This document shows positions 51,647-60,531 of a DNA stretch of 64,000 bases, piece by piece. The DNA comes from Sphingomonas psychrotolerans (GTDB lineage Bacteria; Pseudomonadota; Alphaproteobacteria; Sphingomonadales; Sphingomonadaceae). Position numbers and translations under genes: made by a program. A model generated the notes under the pieces. The model ran no database searches, was not told where the DNA came from, and worked only from the letters and a program-made list of their open reading frames with translations. How positions within the stretch are numbered: the first letter of the stretch is position 1; each line of letters starts with the position of its first letter. The stretch covers positions 2,769,001-2,833,000 of the forward strand of contig NZ_CP024923.1 of NCBI RefSeq assembly GCF_002796605.1. Direction: 5' to 3'.

Positions 51647-54237
51647 TATTGCGGTCCCAGGGTACGAAGCGTGAGCGCGCGTTTGAGCGCGGCGGCGGAG
51701 GCGGCGGAACGGATTTCGATCGTCACGCTTTCGCCGGGCAGCAGATCGAAGCCGTCGTCGGCCGGTTGTGCCGCCACCTCGCCGAAATCGAGCATCACCG
51801 CGCGGGCGAGCAAACCTGCGGTGATCGTCACGCTTTTTCCCTCCCAGCGCGCGATCAGCCCGGGCGCCGGATAGGCCATATCCTTCGGCAATGCGCGCTC
51901 GATAATCGTGCGCGAGACGCGGCGCCCCTCGATCAGCAGCTCGGCGACGGCGAAGCTCGCCTTCGCGTCGGCCCCGGCGAACAATTCGGCATCGGCGACG
52001 CTCGCCACTTCCTGCGCACCAAGCGGTTCGAGTGCCACCGCCGCACTTTTGGTGCCGAGCGGCTTGCCGGCCATGTCGAACGCACGGACGCGCCACTCCG
52101 CGGCGATCGGCGTCGTCGCGTCGGAGACCAACGCGACGCGAGTCGCGCCGTCCTTGTGCTCGGCGACAATCGCTTGCGGCGCGAAGAAGCGCCGCGCGGC
52201 ATAATGCAGCAGCTTCCACTGGCCGTTATAATCCACGCTCGCCCACGAGATCGCCGGCCATGTATCGTTGAGCTGCCAGTAGAGCGAGCCCATTGTCACC
52301 GGGCGGCATGCGCGGTGGTGGCGCGCCGCCATGTCGATCGCCTGTGCTTGGTTGACCTGCGTTAGATAGACGAGATCGTCGAAGTCACGCGCCTTGCGCA
52401 GCCTCTGGTCGAGATAGAGCTGGAGGCGTTCATTGCCTTCGCCCGCGAGGAACTTCTGATGCGCCTTGAGCACCGGGCTGCCGATCGCGAGTGGGCCTTT
52501 CCCGGCGAAACCGCGGATCGTCGACAGATCCGGCATCGCCTGAAAGCCATATTCGGACATGAAGCGCGGGCACGAATCGAGATAGCGCTCGACTGGCTTC
52601 GATCCCGACCAGACGTCCCAGAAATGGCGGTCGCCGTCCTTGTCGGTGTCGGTCGGGCCTTCATAATCGGTCGAAGGCGAGCCCGGCCAATAGGGCGTGC
52701 CGGGCGCGCGCTTCGTGACGGCCTCGCGCAGCACACGATCGAACAACACCGCCATGCCCGCGCCGATCCGCTCCTGCGCATCGGCGCCGATGCGCTTCTT
52801 GAACGCCTTGCGATCGGACCAGTTTTCCCAACCCGACAGCACTTCGTTGCCGCCGGCCCAGCCGACCACCGAGGGGTGCGGCTGGAGCCGCTCGACCTGT
52901 TCCTCGGCCTCGATCCGCACATTTTCACGGAACGGCGCGTCGGGCGGCGTCACCGATCCGCCGAACATGAAATCCTGCCAGATCATCAGCCCCATCTCGT
53001 CGGCCATTTGGTAGAACGCGTCGTCGAGATAATAGCCGCCACCCCATACGCGGATCATGTTCATGTTGGCATCGTGTGCGCTCTGGAGAACCTGACGCAT
53101 CTGCGCCGCGGGCACGCGCGACGGGAAATTGTCGAACGGGATCAGGTTCGCGCCCTTGGCGAAGATCGGCACGCCGTTGATCTTGAAACCGAAGCTGCCG
53201 TCCTTGCGGATAAACTCGCTGGTGCGCAGCCCGATACGCTGAGCCACGCGATCCTCGGTTGCGCCGCCCGCGTCGAGCGTCGCCTCGACCGAGTAGAGCG
53301 GCTGCCCGCCATAGCCGACCGGCCACCAGCGTTGCGGCTTCGCGATCGTCAGCGGCGCGCTGACCCAATTTTCGCCGGCGGCGAGGCTGGCGGTACGGCT
53401 GACTTCGACCAGCTTGCCGTCGGGGCCGGTGACGCGCGCGCGCAGCGTCACGTCGGCGGGGGCGCCAGCGACGATCCGCCAGCGCGCGACCAGCCGCGCC
53501 TCGGTGTCGTTGAGCGCTTCCTGATCGACGCGGAACCCGTCGATCCGCGCTTCGTCCCACGCTTCGATCCGCACCGGCCGCCACAGGCCGATATTGACCA
53601 GCCGCGGACCCCAGTCCCAGCTGTAATGATATTTGGGTTTGCGGATATAGGGCGAGGTCTGCTTGCCCTTGGGCTCGTCGCCGAAGGCCGAATCATATTC
53701 GCCCGGCAGCGGATTGGCTTCGGCGAGCACCATCGGCTGGAGGGTGCCGATCGGCGAGGCGATGCGAACGATCAGTTCGTTGCGGCCGAGCTTCAACGCC
53801 GCCTTGGCATCGACTCGCCAGCGGCGATGCGCGTTGTCCGCGGCGAGCAACTGCTTGCCGTTCAGCGTCGCGGTGGCGAAAGTGTCGAGCCCGTCGAACA
53901 CCAGTTCGACATGGTCGCGCGCCAGCATCGCCGGAGTCACTTCGATTATCTTGCGGAACTGCCAGTTGGTCAGCCCGACCCATTGGATGGGCGCCTCGTT
54001 GATCCCTTTGAACGGATCAGGGACGCGGCCAGCGGCGATCAAATCCTGCTGGACGCTACCGGGGACGCGCGCGGGGAACCATTGCGCTTCCTTCGGGTGT
54101 TGCCCGACCTTCTCGGCGTCCGCCGGATCGATCCGCACCTCCCAGGCGCCATCGAGCGACACCGCCTCGCGCGGGGCCGCAAAGGCGCAGACGCTGGCGA
54201 GGAGCGCGGGCAGCAATGCGAGCGCCCGCGCTCTCAC
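51646..54237 (-). CDS. GH2 beta-mannosidase
   Basis: An 863-residue exported GH2 beta-mannosidase. Leader MRARALALLPALLASVCAFA, then a jelly-roll sugar-binding domain (SLDGAWEVRIDPADA), an Ig-like domain and the barrel (VWGGGYYLDDAFYQMADEMGL cited in part; IWQDFMF). The acid/base Glu lies in AGGNEVLSGWENWS and the nucleophile in RFMSEYGFQAMP, both diagnostic of beta-mannosidases. The GTG start at 54237 overlaps the GH20 stop (GTGA). It would remove the single beta-1,4-mannose of the N-glycan core after GH92 and GH3 have acted. Confidence 0.92.
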   Translation of the reverse strand: MRARALALLPALLASVCAFAAPREAVSLDGAWEVRIDPADAEKVGQHPKEAQWFPARVPGSVQQDLIAAGRVPDPFKGINEAPIQWVGLTNWQFRKIIEVTPAMLARDHVELVFDGLDTFATATLNGKQLLAADNAHRRWRVDAKAALKLGRNELIVRIASPIGTLQPMVLAEANPLPGEYDSAFGDEPKGKQTSPYIRKPKYHYSWDWGPRLVNIGLWRPVRIEAWDEARIDGFRVDQEALNDTEARLVARWRIVAGAPADVTLRARVTGPDGKLVEVSRTASLAAGENWVSAPLTIAKPQRWWPVGYGGQPLYSVEATLDAGGATEDRVAQRIGLRTSEFIRKDGSFGFKINGVPIFAKGANLIPFDNFPSRVPAAQMRQVLQSAHDANMNMIRVWGGGYYLDDAFYQMADEMGLMIWQDFMFGGSVTPPDAPFRENVRIEAEEQVERLQPHPSVVGWAGGNEVLSGWENWSDRKAFKKRIGADAQERIGAGMAVLFDRVLREAVTKRAPGTPYWPGSPSTDYEGPTDTDKDGDRHFWDVWSGSKPVERYLDSCPRFMSEYGFQAMPDLSTIRGFAGKGPLAIGSPVLKAHQKFLAGEGNERLQLYLDQRLRKARDFDDLVYLTQVNQAQAIDMAARHHRACRPVTMGSLYWQLNDTWPAISWASVDYNGQWKLLHYAARRFFAPQAIVAEHKDGATRVALVSDATTPIAAEWRVRAFDMAGKPLGTKSAAVALEPLGAQEVASVADAELFAGADAKASFAVAELLIEGRRVSRTIIERALPKDMAYPAPGLIARWEGKSVTITAGLLARAVMLDFGEVAAQPADDGFDLLPGESVTIEIRSAASAAALKRALTLRTLGPQ

Positions 54238-56564
54238 TTGGCGGACTCGCGCAGCGTTGCCCGCTCGACCGCGTAGAAGGGATCCGAGAGCGGCGAAGTG
54301 AACTGGAAGCATAGATCCTCGTCTCCTGCCATTGCCGGCAATGTACCCGAGAAGCTGAACTGCGTCGGCGCGGTTTTGGGGTCGGGCAGCGGGAAGCTGG
54401 CGACGACGATCGGCTTGATCGTCTTGTCCTTGGCTGCGGCGATGCAGCGCGCCGAGATCACCAGCTCGCCATGTGTGGTGACGTTGAAATGCGAGCGCAA
54501 CGCCCTGGCTTCGTGCGCCAGCCCGTAATGCCGGGCCAGCCGCGCGACATCGACCGTGAAGCTTTTCGCCACGTCGAGCGGCGCCGCCGGATAGGCGCTG
54601 CAGGTGTCGAACAGATTGACGTTGAACACCGGCGCGTTTTCCGTCGCCTCCGATGTCAACGGCACGCGCAGACCGAAGGCGCCGCGCGGACAGGCGACCA
54701 GCTCCGAGCTCGTCTTGGTGAGCAACGCCGCCCGGCTGCTGTCGAAGCTGCGCGGACGGGCGGTCGTGTTGCCCGCGGCATCGAATGCGGCCGCCTGGAT
54801 CGTCACACCCGGCTTGAGCGACAGCGGCGCCTTGTACGCAGGCGATTTCGCCGTGGGCACCTTGCCGTCGAGCGTATAGCGGATCGTGCCATAAGGCGCT
54901 TGCGTCGCCAGCGCGACGCGCACCCGGTTCGCGCGGAGCGCCTCGCCCGGCGTGCCTTCGAGATGATACCCCACTGCGAAGGCGCTGTCGGCGACTTCCA
55001 CCCCCGAGCGCCGCCAGCGCTGGATCTGTGGATCGAGCCGGCCAAGGAAGCTCGTAAAGTCGCGCTTCTCTTTGGCCGACCACGTGATCTCGGCGATCGC
55101 GGCGGCGCGCGGGAAGATCATATGCTGCACCTGATACGGCGTCGCCAGATATTCGCTCCACGCATTGCCCTGCGCACCGAGAATATGCTTGGCGTTCGCG
55201 GCATCGATGCCCGCGGGCATCGGCTCGTATTTATAGACGTCTGCAAGCGTCTGGATCGAGAGGCGGCCCGGCGGCTCGTCGCTGCGGTCGCTCTGCAGGC
55301 TGTCGAGATATAGAGTCGGCGCCGGAGTCAGCACCACGTCGTGATTCTGGTTGGCCGCGTCGACCGCACCCTTCTCCCCGCGCCACGACATTACCGAAGC
55401 CGAAGGCGGCAGCCCGCCTTCGAGGATCTCGTCCCAGCCGATCAGCCGCCGCCCCTTGCTCGCCAGATAGGTGCCGAACTCGTCGATCATCCAGCTCTGC
55501 AGCTGGTTTTCGTCCTTGAGCCCAAGTGCCTTGATCTGCGCCTGAACCCGTGGCGAGCGTTCCCATTGGTCCTTGACCGCCTCGTCGCCGCCGAGATGAA
55601 TATAGCTGCCCGGGAACACCGCCACTACTTCGTCGAGCACTTCCTTGACGAAGGCGACACCCTTGGGTCCGGGATCGAACAGATAGGGATTGACCCCCCA
55701 ATCGTGCGACACTTCGGGCCGGTCACCGAACACCCCGAACTCGGGATAGGCGGCAACGAGCGCCTGGGCATGGCCGGGCAGATCGATCTCCGGAACGATG
55801 GTGATGCCGCGTTCGGCGGCATAGGCGACCAAAGCCTTGAGCTGCTCCTGCGTGTAGAAGCCGCCGACCTTTGCTCCCGGCGCGCCGCCGGTCGAGGGCG
55901 GGGTGCGCCATCCGCCGATCTCGGTGAGCTTGGGGTAACGCTTCACTTCGAAGCGCCAGCCCTGATCGTCGGTGAGGTGGAGGTGCAGTGTGTTGAGCTT
56001 CACCGAGGCCATCTGATCGACCACCGCGTAGATCGATTCGATCGGCTGAAAGTGGCGCACCGGATCGAGCATCAGACCGCGCCAGCCGAAGCGAGGCGCA
56101 TCCTCGATCGTCACCGCCGGCACCTTGACCGGCTTGCCGAAGCCGCGATCCGGACTCAGCAGCTGCGCGACGGTCATCGCGCCATAGAGCAGCCCGCGGT
56201 TTCCCGAGGCACTGACGCGGATGCCCTGCCCGTTCACCACGAGGCGATAGGCCTCGTCCCCCTGCACCGAGGCGTCGCGGACGAGGGTGATTGCCCCCTT
56301 GCCGACGCGCGACGCCAGCGTGAGCCCGCGCTCGATCTTCACGTGCGCGGCGAGCACGCGCGCCGCGGCCGTCGCGCCCGCATCGCCCGGCACCACGCCG
56401 ACGATGGCACCGTCGCTTATTGTGAAGCTGCCCGTCTCGCGCACGATCGATTGGGGGAGAGGCGTCAGCGGAAGCGGATCGGCGGGTTGCGCCACTACCG
56501 CGGAACCGCACAGCAACACTGTCCAACCAAGATGACGGACCTGCCGCACTCCAACAACCTGCAT
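54234..56564 (-). CDS. GH20 beta-N-acetylhexosaminidase
   Basis: A 776-residue exported hexosaminidase. The leader (HLGWTVLLCGSAVVAQ) precedes the GH20b domain and the barrel: FGWRGLMLDPVRHFQPI, LHLHLTDDQGWRFE, EIDLPGHAQALVAAYP and the catalytic Asp-Glu pair in HLGGDEAVKDQW near residue 330. The C-terminal part has a CHB_HEX_C-type fold (GTIRYTLDGKVPT) plus an extra beta domain. First gene of the long N-glycan operon; AAGGGG six bases before the ATG at 56564 sets the start. It removes terminal beta-GlcNAc from complex N-glycan antennae. Confidence 0.92.
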   Translation of the reverse strand: MQVVGVRQVRHLGWTVLLCGSAVVAQPADPLPLTPLPQSIVRETGSFTISDGAIVGVVPGDAGATAAARVLAAHVKIERGLTLASRVGKGAITLVRDASVQGDEAYRLVVNGQGIRVSASGNRGLLYGAMTVAQLLSPDRGFGKPVKVPAVTIEDAPRFGWRGLMLDPVRHFQPIESIYAVVDQMASVKLNTLHLHLTDDQGWRFEVKRYPKLTEIGGWRTPPSTGGAPGAKVGGFYTQEQLKALVAYAAERGITIVPEIDLPGHAQALVAAYPEFGVFGDRPEVSHDWGVNPYLFDPGPKGVAFVKEVLDEVVAVFPGSYIHLGGDEAVKDQWERSPRVQAQIKALGLKDENQLQSWMIDEFGTYLASKGRRLIGWDEILEGGLPPSASVMSWRGEKGAVDAANQNHDVVLTPAPTLYLDSLQSDRSDEPPGRLSIQTLADVYKYEPMPAGIDAANAKHILGAQGNAWSEYLATPYQVQHMIFPRAAAIAEITWSAKEKRDFTSFLGRLDPQIQRWRRSGVEVADSAFAVGYHLEGTPGEALRANRVRVALATQAPYGTIRYTLDGKVPTAKSPAYKAPLSLKPGVTIQAAAFDAAGNTTARPRSFDSSRAALLTKTSSELVACPRGAFGLRVPLTSEATENAPVFNVNLFDTCSAYPAAPLDVAKSFTVDVARLARHYGLAHEARALRSHFNVTTHGELVISARCIAAAKDKTIKPIVVASFPLPDPKTAPTQFSFSGTLPAMAGDEDLCFQFTSPLSDPFYAVERATLRESAK

Positions 56565-56608
56565 CACGCACCCCTTACTGGCGCCCGGAGACGCGGTTCT
56601 TGGATGTA

Positions 56609-56712
56609 ACCAATATGGGTCCTGTCACACAATAGCTACCTTCGCAGCAACGCTTGTTGAGCGTGCCTCGATCGAGGTCCTGCCGCCAAGGAGGATGGGG
56701 ACCAATATGAAT
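56609..56712. promoter_or_regulatory. Intergenic control region with two ACCAATATG elements
   Basis: Two similar elements lie between the divergent GH20 operon and the GntR gene: ACCAATATGGGT (56609-56620) and ACCAATATGAAT (56701-56712). The first lies in the spacer of a candidate minus-strand promoter (TTGTGT, 17 bases, TTACAT) for GH20. They are plausible sites for the divergently encoded GntR/HutC protein. Confidence 0.4.
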
Positions 56713-56805
56713 CCACATCCATCCCATTGCTCCAACGGGGCTGTTGCGATAGCGTCCCTCCCAACCCGGGGCGACGGCTGCAGGGGGCACCGTAGGGGAG
56801 GATTG

Positions 56806-57543
56806 ATGGCATTCTCGGATCAGGTCGGGCGTTTCCGCGAGGATAATCCATCTCCGCTCTATCTCCAGCTCCAGCAGCTCATCCGCGACGCGATCAGCTC
56901 CGAGGTTCTCACTCCCGGCAATGCGATCCCGCCTGAACGCGATCTCGCCGTCGAATATGAGGTGGCGCGGATCACGGTGCGCAAGGCGATCGTAGGACTG
57001 GTCGAGGAAGGCCTGCTCACACGGCGGCGCGGCGCCGGCACCTTCGTCACCGGCCGCGTCGAAAAGAGCTTCTCCAAGCTCTCCTCGTTTACCGAGGACA
57101 TGGCGGCGCGCGGCCGCAAGGCGAGTAGCAGTTGGATCTCGCGCGCGCCCGGTCAGGTGAACCCGGAAGAGGCAATGATGCTGGGACTCTCCCCCGGCGC
57201 CCCGGTATTGCGCTTCGCGCGCATCCGGTTTGCCGATGACGAGGCGATGGCGCTCGAATTCTCGACGATCGCCGGTTACTGCCTCTCCTCGGTCGATATG
57301 GTCCAGGACTCGCTGTACGGCGCACTCGAAAAGGCCGGAAATCGTCCCGTCCGGGCGCTGCAGCGGCTCCGTGCAGTGCCCTTCGGCAGCGAGCATGCCA
57401 AGATGCTCGGGGTCGACCCCGGCCATCCCGGGCTCCTGATCGAACGGCGCGCCTTTCTGCGCGATGGCCGTCCCGCCGAAGTCACGCGCTCTTATTATCG
57501 CGGCGACGCCTATGATTTCGTCGCCGAGCTCAGCGACATCTAG
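56806..57543 (+). CDS. GntR family (HutC/NagR-like) transcriptional regulator
   Basis: A 245-residue regulator. A GntR winged helix occupies residues about 15-80 (PLYLQLQQLIRDAI, PPERDLAVEYEVARITVRKAI, LTRRRGAGTFV) and a UTRA effector domain follows (SFTEDMAARGRKASS, VLRFARIRFADDE, SYYRGDAYDFV). Members of this group sense amino sugars such as GlcNAc or GlcNAc-6-phosphate. GGGGAGG precedes the ATG at 56806; an ATG at 56695 would add an unlikely stretch. It is divergent from the GH20 operon and precedes a GH2 gene, so it probably controls both. Confidence 0.9.
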   Translation: MAFSDQVGRFREDNPSPLYLQLQQLIRDAISSEVLTPGNAIPPERDLAVEYEVARITVRKAIVGLVEEGLLTRRRGAGTFVTGRVEKSFSKLSSFTEDMAARGRKASSSWISRAPGQVNPEEAMMLGLSPGAPVLRFARIRFADDEAMALEFSTIAGYCLSSVDMVQDSLYGALEKAGNRPVRALQRLRAVPFGSEHAKMLGVDPGHPGLLIERRAFLRDGRPAEVTRSYYRGDAYDFVAELSDI

Positions 57544-57583
57544 CGCGACTTTCCCGCACCCAGCCCAGTTGGAGTCTTAAGTA

Positions 57584-60496
57584 ATGGATCGCCGCGAACT
57601 TCTTCTCGGGGGCGCCGGCGCCTTGCTCGTCACGCCGGCAAGCGCAGGTGCTGCGGCGACGCGACCCGAGGCCGACGGCGGCGACGGCTTCCCGATGCCA
57701 CCGGCGCGACGGCTTCTGCCGGCGCGGCTTCCCCAGTCCGATCCTTCGCGCACGCTCCTCGAGCTCGGCTGGCGTTTTCACGAAGGCGACATCGCGGTGT
57801 CCGAACCCCAGGGACATCATGAAACCTATATGAGCGTGAAGGCCGGCAATGCGCCCGGCGCCGCAGCTATTGCTTTCGACGATTCGGATTGGCCCGAGGT
57901 GCGGCTGCCGCACGACTGGGCCGCGGCCCAGCCGTTCGTCGAGACGGCGAACGTCTCGCAGGGCTATCGCCCACGCGGCATCGGCTGGTACCGCCGTACG
58001 CTGCGCCTCGACCCCGCCGATCGCGGCAAGGCGATCGAGCTCCATTTCGACGGGATCGCGACTAACGCGACGATCTGGGTCAATGGCAGCGTCGTCGCGC
58101 ACAACTGGTCGGGCTATAATAGCGTCCATGTCGATCTGACGCCGTTCGCGCGCTTCGGCGAGGAGACGAACATCATCGTCGTGCGCGTCGATGCCAACGC
58201 CAAGGAAGGCTGGTGGTACGAGGGCGCCGGCCTTTATCGCCATGTCTGGCTGGTCCGCCGCGCGAGCGTGGCGATCGTCAGCGACGGCGTGCACTGCGAT
58301 CCGCGGCGGGCACCCAACGGCAGCTGGCGCGTGCCGGTCACTGCGACCCTCGCCAGCATCGAGCGCGGCCCCGCAACCGTGACGGTCGAGGCCAGCCTGC
58401 TCGACGCCGCTGGACGCGAGGTCGCGACCGGACGGACGGAGGTGACTGTCTCCACGCTCGATCGCGCCAAGGCGGAAGTGGTCCTCGATGCCGGCAGCCC
58501 CGCGCTCTGGTCGGTCGAGACACCGACGCTCCATACCGTGCGCACCCGCGTGCTGCGCGACGGCGTGGCGGTCGACGAACGCCGCATCGTGATCGGCTTT
58601 CGCAGCGTGCGCTTCGATGCCGACAAGGGGCTGTTCGTCAACGATGCGCCGGTCAAGCTCAAGGGCGTGTGCCTGCATCAGGATCATGCCGGCGTCGGCG
58701 TGGCAGTGCCCGATTCGCTGCTCGCCTGGCGCCTGGAGCGATTGAAGGCGATGGGTTGCAACGCGATCCGTATGTCGCACAACGCGCCTACTGCCGAATT
58801 GCTCGACTGGTGCGACCGGATGGGCTTCCTCGTCATGGACGAGAACCGCATCTTCAATCCGGCACCCGAATTTCTCACCCAGCTCGAATGGCTGGTGCGA
58901 CGCGATCGCAACCATCCCAGCGTGATCCTGTGGTCGGTGTTCAACGAGGAGCCGATGCAGGGCACCGAAGCCGGGGTCGAGATGGTGCGGCGGATGTCGG
59001 CGGCGGTCCGCCGGCTCGACGACAGCCGCCCGGTTACCGCCGCGATGAACGGCTCGTTCTACAATCCCGCAAACGTGTCGAGCGTCGTCGATGTGATGGG
59101 GTTCAATTATTATCAGGCCGATTACGACAAGTTCCACCGGCTGAACCCGACCAAGCCGATCACCAGCTCGGAGGACACCAGTGCCTTCGAAACCCGCGGC
59201 GCCTTCGCGACTGATTCGGCCGGACACGTCATCACGTCCTACGACACCGAAGCGGCGAGCTGGGGCGGCACCCATCGCGATACGTGGAAGGAAATCGCCG
59301 CGCGGCCGTTCGTCGCCGGCGGCTTCGTCTGGACCGGATTCGACTATCACGGCGAACCGACCCCGCACGCCTGGCCGACCATATCGAGCTTCTTCGGGAT
59401 CCTCGATCTGTGCGGCTTCCCCAAGACCGCGTTCGATATTCACAGCGCGCACTGGATCGACGACCGGCCGGTCGTTGCGATCACCCCGCACTGGACATGG
59501 CCGGGGCGCGAGGGCGAGCCAGTCAAAATATTCGTCGCCAGCAATGCCGAAACAGTGGCGTTGCGCTTGAACGGTCGCGACCTCGGCGTTCAGCAGGTCG
59601 ACCGGATTATGGGCAATGAATGGACCGTTCCCTATGCCGCCGGCCGGATCGAGGCCCGCGCGATGCGCGGCGGTAAATTATTGGCCACGGCGGTGCACGA
59701 AACCGCCGGCAAGCCGGTAGCGCTGCGGCTGACGCCCGCGCGCACCGTCATGGCCGGCGACGACGAGGACGCCCAGCCGATCACGATCGACGCAGTCGAC
59801 GCCCGCGGGCGGCACGTCCCCACCGCCAATCTGATGACGCACTTCACCGTCGAAGGCGCGACGCTCCTCGGGGTCGGCAATGGCGATCCCAACAGCCATG
59901 AGCCCGAGCAATTCGCCAGGCCGGCGGGAACGCGCGCGCTGTTCAACGGCCTTGCGCAGTTGATCGTGCGCGCCGGCACCGGCCGGGGGCGGATCACCGT
60001 GCGCGCCACGGCGGAGGGACTGAAGGCGGCGATGCTGGTGATCGACCGTGCCGATGTCGCGCCGCGTCCGCAGATCGCGGCGACACCGCCGGCGGCGATG
60101 CAGCTGCGCGAGTGGCGCCGCTCGGCGGCCTTCGCCGAGCGACCGGATCCTGCCCTCGCCCCGGCCGATGGCGACAATAACAGCTGGGATGTCGTCCGCA
60201 GCGGCCAGCCCACCCCCGCCGAGGCCAAAACGGGGTGGCGCATCTATCGGGCGCGGGTAACGCCGTGGAAGCGCATCGCCGCAAACGGGGGCGTGATCAC
60301 TTTCGAGGCAATCAGCGGTCGCGCCGAGCTGTGGGTCGACGCGACGCGCATCGCCGTCAAGGACAGTCCGGAGGCTGCGCCGCTGCGCGCAGCGATCGCA
60401 CCGGGCGTGGGGCCGCGCACGGTCGTGCTGCTCCTCGAAGCGCCAGCGGGCCAGCCTTCGGGCATCCTCGGCCCGGCGGGGATTGCCGCGCGCTGA
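57584..60496 (+). CDS. GH2 beta-galactosidase family protein
   Basis: A 970-residue exported GH2 enzyme with a Tat leader (MDRRELLLGGAGALLVTP). It has sugar-binding (LPHDWAAAQPF, GIGWYRRTLRLD), Ig-like and barrel domains, and at least two further C-terminal beta domains including DUF4982-like and big-Ig types (VGNGDPNSHE). The acid/base Glu is in WSVFNEEPMQG and the nucleophile is probably Glu in ITSSEDTSAF. It lies 40 bases after the GntR gene. In the N-glycan setting it could remove beta-1,3-galactose of Lewis-a antennae; glucuronidase activity cannot be excluded. Confidence 0.85.
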   Translation: MDRRELLLGGAGALLVTPASAGAAATRPEADGGDGFPMPPARRLLPARLPQSDPSRTLLELGWRFHEGDIAVSEPQGHHETYMSVKAGNAPGAAAIAFDDSDWPEVRLPHDWAAAQPFVETANVSQGYRPRGIGWYRRTLRLDPADRGKAIELHFDGIATNATIWVNGSVVAHNWSGYNSVHVDLTPFARFGEETNIIVVRVDANAKEGWWYEGAGLYRHVWLVRRASVAIVSDGVHCDPRRAPNGSWRVPVTATLASIERGPATVTVEASLLDAAGREVATGRTEVTVSTLDRAKAEVVLDAGSPALWSVETPTLHTVRTRVLRDGVAVDERRIVIGFRSVRFDADKGLFVNDAPVKLKGVCLHQDHAGVGVAVPDSLLAWRLERLKAMGCNAIRMSHNAPTAELLDWCDRMGFLVMDENRIFNPAPEFLTQLEWLVRRDRNHPSVILWSVFNEEPMQGTEAGVEMVRRMSAAVRRLDDSRPVTAAMNGSFYNPANVSSVVDVMGFNYYQADYDKFHRLNPTKPITSSEDTSAFETRGAFATDSAGHVITSYDTEAASWGGTHRDTWKEIAARPFVAGGFVWTGFDYHGEPTPHAWPTISSFFGILDLCGFPKTAFDIHSAHWIDDRPVVAITPHWTWPGREGEPVKIFVASNAETVALRLNGRDLGVQQVDRIMGNEWTVPYAAGRIEARAMRGGKLLATAVHETAGKPVALRLTPARTVMAGDDEDAQPITIDAVDARGRHVPTANLMTHFTVEGATLLGVGNGDPNSHEPEQFARPAGTRALFNGLAQLIVRAGTGRGRITVRATAEGLKAAMLVIDRADVAPRPQIAATPPAAMQLREWRRSAAFAERPDPALAPADGDNNSWDVVRSGQPTPAEAKTGWRIYRARVTPWKRIAANGGVITFEAISGRAELWVDATRIAVKDSPEAAPLRAAIAPGVGPRTVVLLLEAPAGQPSGILGPAGIAAR

Positions 60497-60531
60497 CGCC
60501 TGCAGCGAGACGCCCGAAACCCGCTCTCCCA

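Noticed and set aside
49100..51874. Plus-strand open frame of more than 900 codons opposite GH3
   Set aside because: Composition typical of antisense to high-GC genes; the GH3 catalytic and PA14 motifs on the minus strand are unambiguous.
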